From positions 1 through 19,289 of the forward strand of contig JANLFZ010000056.1 of assembly GCA_024653385.1 (NCBI GenBank): DNA of 19,289 nucleotides, in the 5' to 3' direction. The DNA is from Thermoguttaceae bacterium (GTDB taxonomy: Bacteria > Planctomycetota > Planctomycetia > Pirellulales > Thermoguttaceae). A program made the position numbers and the translations under genes. The notes beneath the pieces were generated by a model, which saw nothing but the letters and a program-made list of their open reading frames with translations, ran no database searches and was not told the DNA's origin. Shown here in pieces: positions 15,529-19,289 of this stretch (the stretch's first letter is position 1; the number at the start of each line of letters is the position of its first letter).

Positions 15529-16317
15529 TCACAAGACCGGCCGCAACACGCGGTGCGCGGCCAGCGCGATGCCGGCCAAGGTGAGGTGCGGCACGTGCCG
15601 CGCCGCGGGGCCCAGAAGATCGGCCACCACGGACCCGGCGCCGCCGGTCAGAAAGACCTCGGCGCCTGCCGAGGTGCCCGCCGCGAGGCGATCGACCAGT
15701 TCGCGGATCGCGCCCAAGGTCCCCCAGAACAGCCCCGACTGCATGGCCGCCACCGTGTCCTTGCCCAACGCGGGCGGAGGGCAATCCAACTCGGACACGT
15801 CGATCAGCGGAAGCAAGTCGGTGAACGTGTGCAGGGCCTGGGCCGACATGGCGATGCCGGGCAGGATCGCGCCGCCCTGGAACGCCCCGTCGGCCGAGAC
15901 CAGATCCACGGTAATGGCCGTGCCCACGTCGACCACCACCGCGGGACGCCCGGGCTCGCGCAGCCGGTTGGCCGCCGCGGCGTCGAGCAGGCGGTCGATG
16001 CCCACCATGTCGGGCCGAGGCAAGGCGACGCGAAGCGGCAGGTCGCCCGCGGCCAAGAGCGTGATCGGATCGTCGGGCCGATGATCGCGCAGCCACTCGA
16101 TGAGCCGCGTGGCGGCAGGCCGGTTGACGCTGCCGATCCACCACCGGAGGCCCGCCGGGGCGTCGCCCAGCCACTTGGCAAGTCCCTCAAGCTCGTCGCC
16201 ATTGGCCAAGGCGACGGTACGTTCGGGGACGGGCAGCCGATCGCCGACCTCGCCCGCAAACCACCCGAACTTCGACCGGTTATTGCCGATATCGACCGCG
16301 ATGAGAGGGAACATCAT
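15529..16317 (-). CDS. coaX: Type III pantothenate kinase
   Basis: A 262-residue CoaX-type kinase of the ASKHA fold, which makes 4'-phosphopantothenate from pantothenate, the first step of CoA synthesis. Motifs in order: phosphate-1 DIGNNRSKFG (9-18), GIDRLLDA (106-113), phosphate-2 DVGTAITVD (130-138) with the catalytic Asp130, GGAILPGIAMS (148-158), KDTVAAMQSGLFWG (186-199), and the adenosine-side TGGAG (224-228). The length is typical. Two adjacent ATG codons (16317 and 16314) could start it. CoaX enzymes are generally insensitive to CoA feedback and often need a monovalent cation; these are family properties and were not read here. It is divergent from the cysteine desulfurase gene and may share its upstream region (16318-16480). 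The hydrolase gene follows on the same strand. Confidence 0.93.
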   Translation of the reverse strand: MMFPLIAVDIGNNRSKFGWFAGEVGDRLPVPERTVALANGDELEGLAKWLGDAPAGLRWWIGSVNRPAATRLIEWLRDHRPDDPITLLAAGDLPLRVALPRPDMVGIDRLLDAAAANRLREPGRPAVVVDVGTAITVDLVSADGAFQGGAILPGIAMSAQALHTFTDLLPLIDVSELDCPPPALGKDTVAAMQSGLFWGTLGAIRELVDRLAAGTSAGAEVFLTGGAGSVVADLLGPAARHVPHLTLAGIALAAHRVLRPVL

Positions 16318-16480
16318 AGGTTAAGCCGCCGGGCTCCGGCCGGGGGTCGCCTCCGGGCCCTTGCGTCGAAAGACCAGTCCATTTGCACATGCCCGCTGAT
16401 GATTGTACCGTTTCGGGCTCCCTGGATCATCGCGCGAAGGCCGACTTGCCCAAATGCTCGTCACGCCCGACAATTCGAGC

Positions 16481-17638
16481 ATGGAAACGATCTATCTCGA
16501 CCACAACGCGACGACCCCGACGCGGCCGGAGGTCATCGAGGCCATGGCGGCCGTCTGGGGCCAGGGGCTGGCCAACCCGGCCAGCCAGCATCAGCCCGGG
16601 CAGCGGGCCCGGCGTCTTCTGGAGGACGCCCGGGAGGAAATCGCGGCCATCCTCGGCGCGAACTTGACCTGCCTCCAATCCGATCGCCTGATCTTCACCA
16701 GCGGCGGCACCGAGGCCAACAACCTTGCCGTGCTGGGAATCGCCCGGGCGAGGTCGGGCGGCAAACCCGGCCGGGTGGTCGTCTCGGCCATCGAGCACGC
16801 CAGCGTGCTCGAGCCCGCCCAGCACCTGCTCGACGACGGATGGCGGGTGGATACGCTTCCCGTGACGACGCAGGGCGTGGTGCGCGTCGATCGCCTGGCC
16901 GAGTTCCTTTCGCCCGACACGGCATTGGTCAGCGTGATGCTGGCCAATCACGAGACGGGAGTCCTTCAGCCCGTGGCCGAGGTGGTTCGGCTCTGCCGTG
17001 GCGCGGGCGTGCCGGTCCACACCGACGCGGTCCAGGCGGTCGGCAAGATACCGGTCGGCTTCCGCGACCTGGGCGTGGACGCGATGACGGTCGCGGCCCA
17101 TAAGTTCCAGGGGCCGCTGGGCATTGGGGCCCTGGTGCTTCGCCACGACACGCCCATCGCCCCGTGCCTGTTTGGGGGGCATCAGCAGTCGGGCCTGCGG
17201 CCGGGCACCGAGTCGGTCGCGCTGGCGATGGGGATGCTCACCGCGCTGCGGCTTTGGAAGGAGGAGCGGGAAGAGCACGCCCGGCGACTGACCGCGCTGC
17301 GCGAGCGGTTCGAGCGAGGATTGAGCGAGGGTTACCCTGGGCTGGTGATCAACGGCCAACAAGCCCCGCGATTGCCTCAGACCGCCAGCGTGGCCTTTCC
17401 CGGCCTCGACGGGCAGATTCTGCTCTTGGCCTTGGACATGGCCGGCGTGGCGTGCTCGGTCGGTTCGGCATGCTCCAGCGGCTCGACCGAACTCTCGCCC
17501 ACGCTCCTGGCGATGGGCCTCCCGAAGCCGGTGATCGCCTCGACATTACGCTTCAGTCTCGGGTCCACGACCACCGCCGAGGAGATCGACGAGGCGATCC
17601 GGCGCATCCTGCACGTGGCGAATTCGCTGCGGCAATGA
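16481..17638 (+). CDS. Cysteine desulfurase (NifS/IscS family)
   Basis: A 385-residue PLP enzyme of fold type I, class V, which takes sulfur from L-cysteine and holds it as a persulfide for Fe-S cluster or thio-cofactor synthesis. Seen: YLDHNATTP near the start, the phosphate-loop FTSGGTEANNLAV, IEHASVLEP with His106, HTDAVQAVGK with Asp182 and Gln185, the PLP-binding Lys208 in AAHKFQGPLG, GLRPGTESV, and the active-site Cys331 in GSACSSGSTELS. The Cys loop is of the IscS/NifS length (group I), with a Ser after Cys. The start at ATG 16481 puts YLDHNATT at residue 5, as usual; longer readings (ATG 16454, or the TTG at 16403) add non-conserved residues. No scaffold gene (iscU/nifU) is next to it, so IscS versus NifS cannot be decided. 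It converges on nuoN with a 35-bp gap. Confidence 0.93.
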   Translation: METIYLDHNATTPTRPEVIEAMAAVWGQGLANPASQHQPGQRARRLLEDAREEIAAILGANLTCLQSDRLIFTSGGTEANNLAVLGIARARSGGKPGRVVVSAIEHASVLEPAQHLLDDGWRVDTLPVTTQGVVRVDRLAEFLSPDTALVSVMLANHETGVLQPVAEVVRLCRGAGVPVHTDAVQAVGKIPVGFRDLGVDAMTVAAHKFQGPLGIGALVLRHDTPIAPCLFGGHQQSGLRPGTESVALAMGMLTALRLWKEEREEHARRLTALRERFERGLSEGYPGLVINGQQAPRLPQTASVAFPGLDGQILLLALDMAGVACSVGSACSSGSTELSPTLLAMGLPKPVIASTLRFSLGSTTTAEEIDEAIRRILHVANSLRQ

Positions 17639-17673
17639 CGTGGGGCCCGGTTCCTCGGCGCCATGACGGCCGT

Positions 17674-19206
17674 TCACCAGAGCGACTTCGCGGCCGAAGC
17701 CGCCCACGCCAAGGGGCCCCACCAGAGGAAAAAGACGACCAGCGGCACGGTCATGGCCAACGTGTACAACCCGGCGGGCGAAGCCAACGGCACGGCCGCG
17801 CGGGGCCCATTGCCGCCCTCGGTCACGGCCATCACCCGCACCACCTTCAGATAATAGAACAGACTCAACACCGTGTTCAGCACGCCGACGAGCAAGAGGC
17901 CCACCAGGTTCGCGCTGAATAGCGAGAGGAAGATGGTGTACTTGGCCGCGAACCCGGCCAACGGCGGCAGGCCCACGAGGCTGAACAGGAGGATCGCCGT
18001 GCAGACGACCAGCCCGGGCGACGTGCGCACCAGGCCCGCGTAGTCGGCGATCTCTTCGCTCCCCAGGGCGTTGCGCAAGAAGGCCGTCACCGCGAAGGCC
18101 CCCAGGTTCATGAACAGATAGATCGTGGCGTAGAAGGCCATTGCGGCCAGGGCATCGCGGGCCAATTCGGGGTTGGCGTTGCCGACGGCCACGGCGGCGG
18201 CCACGGGCATCATCAGATAGCCGGCGTGCGCGATCGTCGAGTAGGCCAAGAGCCGTTTCATGTTCGTCTGGCCGTAGGCCGCGAGGTTCCCGAACGTGCA
18301 TGTGATGGCCGCCAGGAGCATCACCAGTCCCACGACGAGCGTCGGCTCGACGCGCCCGAAGGTCGTCGCCAGCCGGGCCAAGAGGGCCAAGGCGGCGGCC
18401 TTCGAGGCCACCGAGAGGAAGGCGCCGACCTCGGCCGCGGCCCCTTCGAACACGTCGGGGGTCCAGAAGTGAAAGGGCACCGCCGACAGCTTGAACGCCA
18501 GGCCGACCGAGAGCATCAATCCGCCAAGCACCAGCACCACCTGGTACGTGCCGACGTGGCCTTGGAGCATGGCGGCCAGTTGGGAGGCCATCGTGGGCAG
18601 GTGGGCCGAGCCGAGTGTGCCCACCAGAAGGCTGATGCCGTACAGCATGACCCCGGCCGTGGCCCCTCCGAACACGGCGAACTTCAGGGCCGCCTCGCTG
18701 CTTTTCGCGCGGTGCTTGAGGATCCCGGCCAAGGCATACGAAGGGACACTTGCCATCTCGACGCCCAGGAACACGACAAGCATGTGATTGGCCGAGACCA
18801 TCAGGCACATGCCCAAGGCCGCCCCCAGAACGAGCACGAAGAACTCGGTACGGTCCTCGCGATGGAGGAACCCGGAGATCCGCACGAACACCGCCAAAAG
18901 GGCCACGGTGACCAGGACGAGGCTCCGCATGTACATCGCGAAGCCGTCATCGACGAGCATCCCCGTGAAGATCTCGGTGCCCAAGCGCGGGCCGGCCAGG
19001 GCGTCCCACGGCGCGGCAAGGAACAGCGCTGAGAGCGATCCGGCCAGGGCCAGCCAGAGTGCATCGACGCGCCGGGCCGTGTCGATGGTCTTCACCACGA
19101 GCATGACGACGATCGTGGCGCACAGCGTCAACTCGGCCCGAAACGCCCAAAGCGAGGTCCGCACCGTGTCGTCGACGAGTCGGTCGATGAGGTCGTAGAG
19201 GGTCAC
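17674..19206 (-). CDS. nuoN: NADH-quinone oxidoreductase subunit N
   Basis: A 510-residue membrane protein of the antiporter-like (Mrp/Nuo L-M-N) family with about 14 membrane segments. Seen: FLGVEMASVPSYALAG with the conserved Glu in the helix after the first group, the broken-helix region with Lys in LAFKLSAVPFHFWTPDVFEG, NMKRLLAYSTIAHAGYLM, and LLFSLVGLPPLAGFAAKY. The HFWTPDV and AYSTIAH.GY patterns are classic for NuoN. It forms one of the proton channels in the membrane arm of complex I. The start is a GTG at 19206, supported by a GAGGAG site 11 nt before it. Upstream nuo genes (nuoM, nuoL) probably lie just beyond the window on the same strand. The gene is the last in its direction here, ending 36 bp from the desulfurase stop. 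Confidence 0.93.
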   Translation of the reverse strand: MTLYDLIDRLVDDTVRTSLWAFRAELTLCATIVVMLVVKTIDTARRVDALWLALAGSLSALFLAAPWDALAGPRLGTEIFTGMLVDDGFAMYMRSLVLVTVALLAVFVRISGFLHREDRTEFFVLVLGAALGMCLMVSANHMLVVFLGVEMASVPSYALAGILKHRAKSSEAALKFAVFGGATAGVMLYGISLLVGTLGSAHLPTMASQLAAMLQGHVGTYQVVLVLGGLMLSVGLAFKLSAVPFHFWTPDVFEGAAAEVGAFLSVASKAAALALLARLATTFGRVEPTLVVGLVMLLAAITCTFGNLAAYGQTNMKRLLAYSTIAHAGYLMMPVAAAVAVGNANPELARDALAAMAFYATIYLFMNLGAFAVTAFLRNALGSEEIADYAGLVRTSPGLVVCTAILLFSLVGLPPLAGFAAKYTIFLSLFSANLVGLLLVGVLNTVLSLFYYLKVVRVMAVTEGGNGPRAAVPLASPAGLYTLAMTVPLVVFFLWWGPLAWAASAAKSLW

Positions 19207-19217
19207 GGCCGGGCGGT

Positions 19218-19223
19218 CTCCTC
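19218..19223 (-). promoter_or_regulatory. Shine-Dalgarno site of nuoN
   Basis: On the minus strand GAGGAG lies 11 nt before the GTG at 19206. It supports a non-ATG start, as no ATG is available in this frame near the conserved beginning. Confidence 0.45.
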
Positions 19224-19274
19224 AGAGTGGGCGACGGAGAAGCGGGCAGGAGCAATGGGCCCCCGCACCCCCGG

Positions 19275-19289
19275 CCCCTCTCCCGCTTG
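19275..19289. repeat. Left arm of a probable REP-like hairpin, cut by the window edge
   Basis: The window ends in CCCCTCTCCCGCTTG. From memory, many GC-rich genomes, planctomycetes included, have intergenic hairpins of the form CTCTCCCGCTTGCGGGAGAG, and this looks like the first arm and loop of one. The second arm is not in the window, so the call rests on resemblance only. It sits just upstream of nuoN. Confidence 0.35.

Noticed and set aside
15443..16174. Upstream extension of the hydrolase frame, making a 1018-residue protein.
   Set aside because: It runs back through coaX in another frame and has low-complexity Arg/Gly/Pro composition. A strong AAGGAG site and a signal peptide fix the start at 15442.

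Overview
The window is GC-rich bacterial DNA with no rRNA, tRNA, CRISPR array, phage gene or transposase that I could see. Gene content and style suggest the phylum Planctomycetota, probably a Pirellulales-type relative. The signs are a secreted tandem alpha/beta-hydrolase, a CelD-type acetyltransferase in a glycan cluster, a GC-rich PriA with an N-terminal extension, and a hypothetical protein at 6705-7607 that resembles ones I associate with planctomycetes. This placement is inference from gene style; no marker gene settles it.

Layout. (1) 1-4492, plus strand: the 3' part of an envelope or exopolysaccharide cluster. It holds a 5'-truncated GNAT/CelD-like acyltransferase, a polysaccharide deacetylase, a Wzx/MATE-fold flippase and a GT4 glycosyltransferase. 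The genes overlap or are tightly packed and are probably one transcript. (2) 4493-6560: a lower-GC module that reads as an insertion. It carries two large perfect palindromes (28 and 32 bp) sharing a 16-bp core, an intact AbiEi-like antitoxin/regulator on the plus strand, and a convergent AbiEii-like nucleotidyltransferase on the minus strand. The second gene is broken by a frameshift, and the two genes overlap tail to tail by 27 bp. (3) 6705-7607: a conserved-looking hypothetical protein with a C-terminal coiled coil. (4) 7787-10744: korA-korB, a two-subunit 2-oxoacid:ferredoxin oxidoreductase, followed at once by priA (replication restart helicase, 10819-13098). (5) 13118-16317, minus strand: coaX (type III pantothenate kinase), then a large secreted double-domain alpha/beta-hydrolase. 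(6) 16481-17638, plus strand: a NifS/IscS-type cysteine desulfurase, divergent from coaX. (7) 17674-19206, minus strand: nuoN of respiratory complex I, starting with GTG, with the left arm of a REP-like hairpin cut off at the window edge.

How the parts fit. The first block makes, modifies and exports a surface polysaccharide. KorAB (low-potential electron transfer to ferredoxin), the cysteine desulfurase (sulfur for Fe-S clusters), CoaX (CoA synthesis) and NuoN (proton-pumping complex I) are core energy and cofactor genes, not one dedicated pathway. The most unusual part is the AbiE-like module. Its layout (convergent and overlapping, with paired palindromes in front of the regulator and a broken toxin) differs from the usual head-to-tail abiEi-abiEii operon. 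It is the best candidate here for something not yet described.
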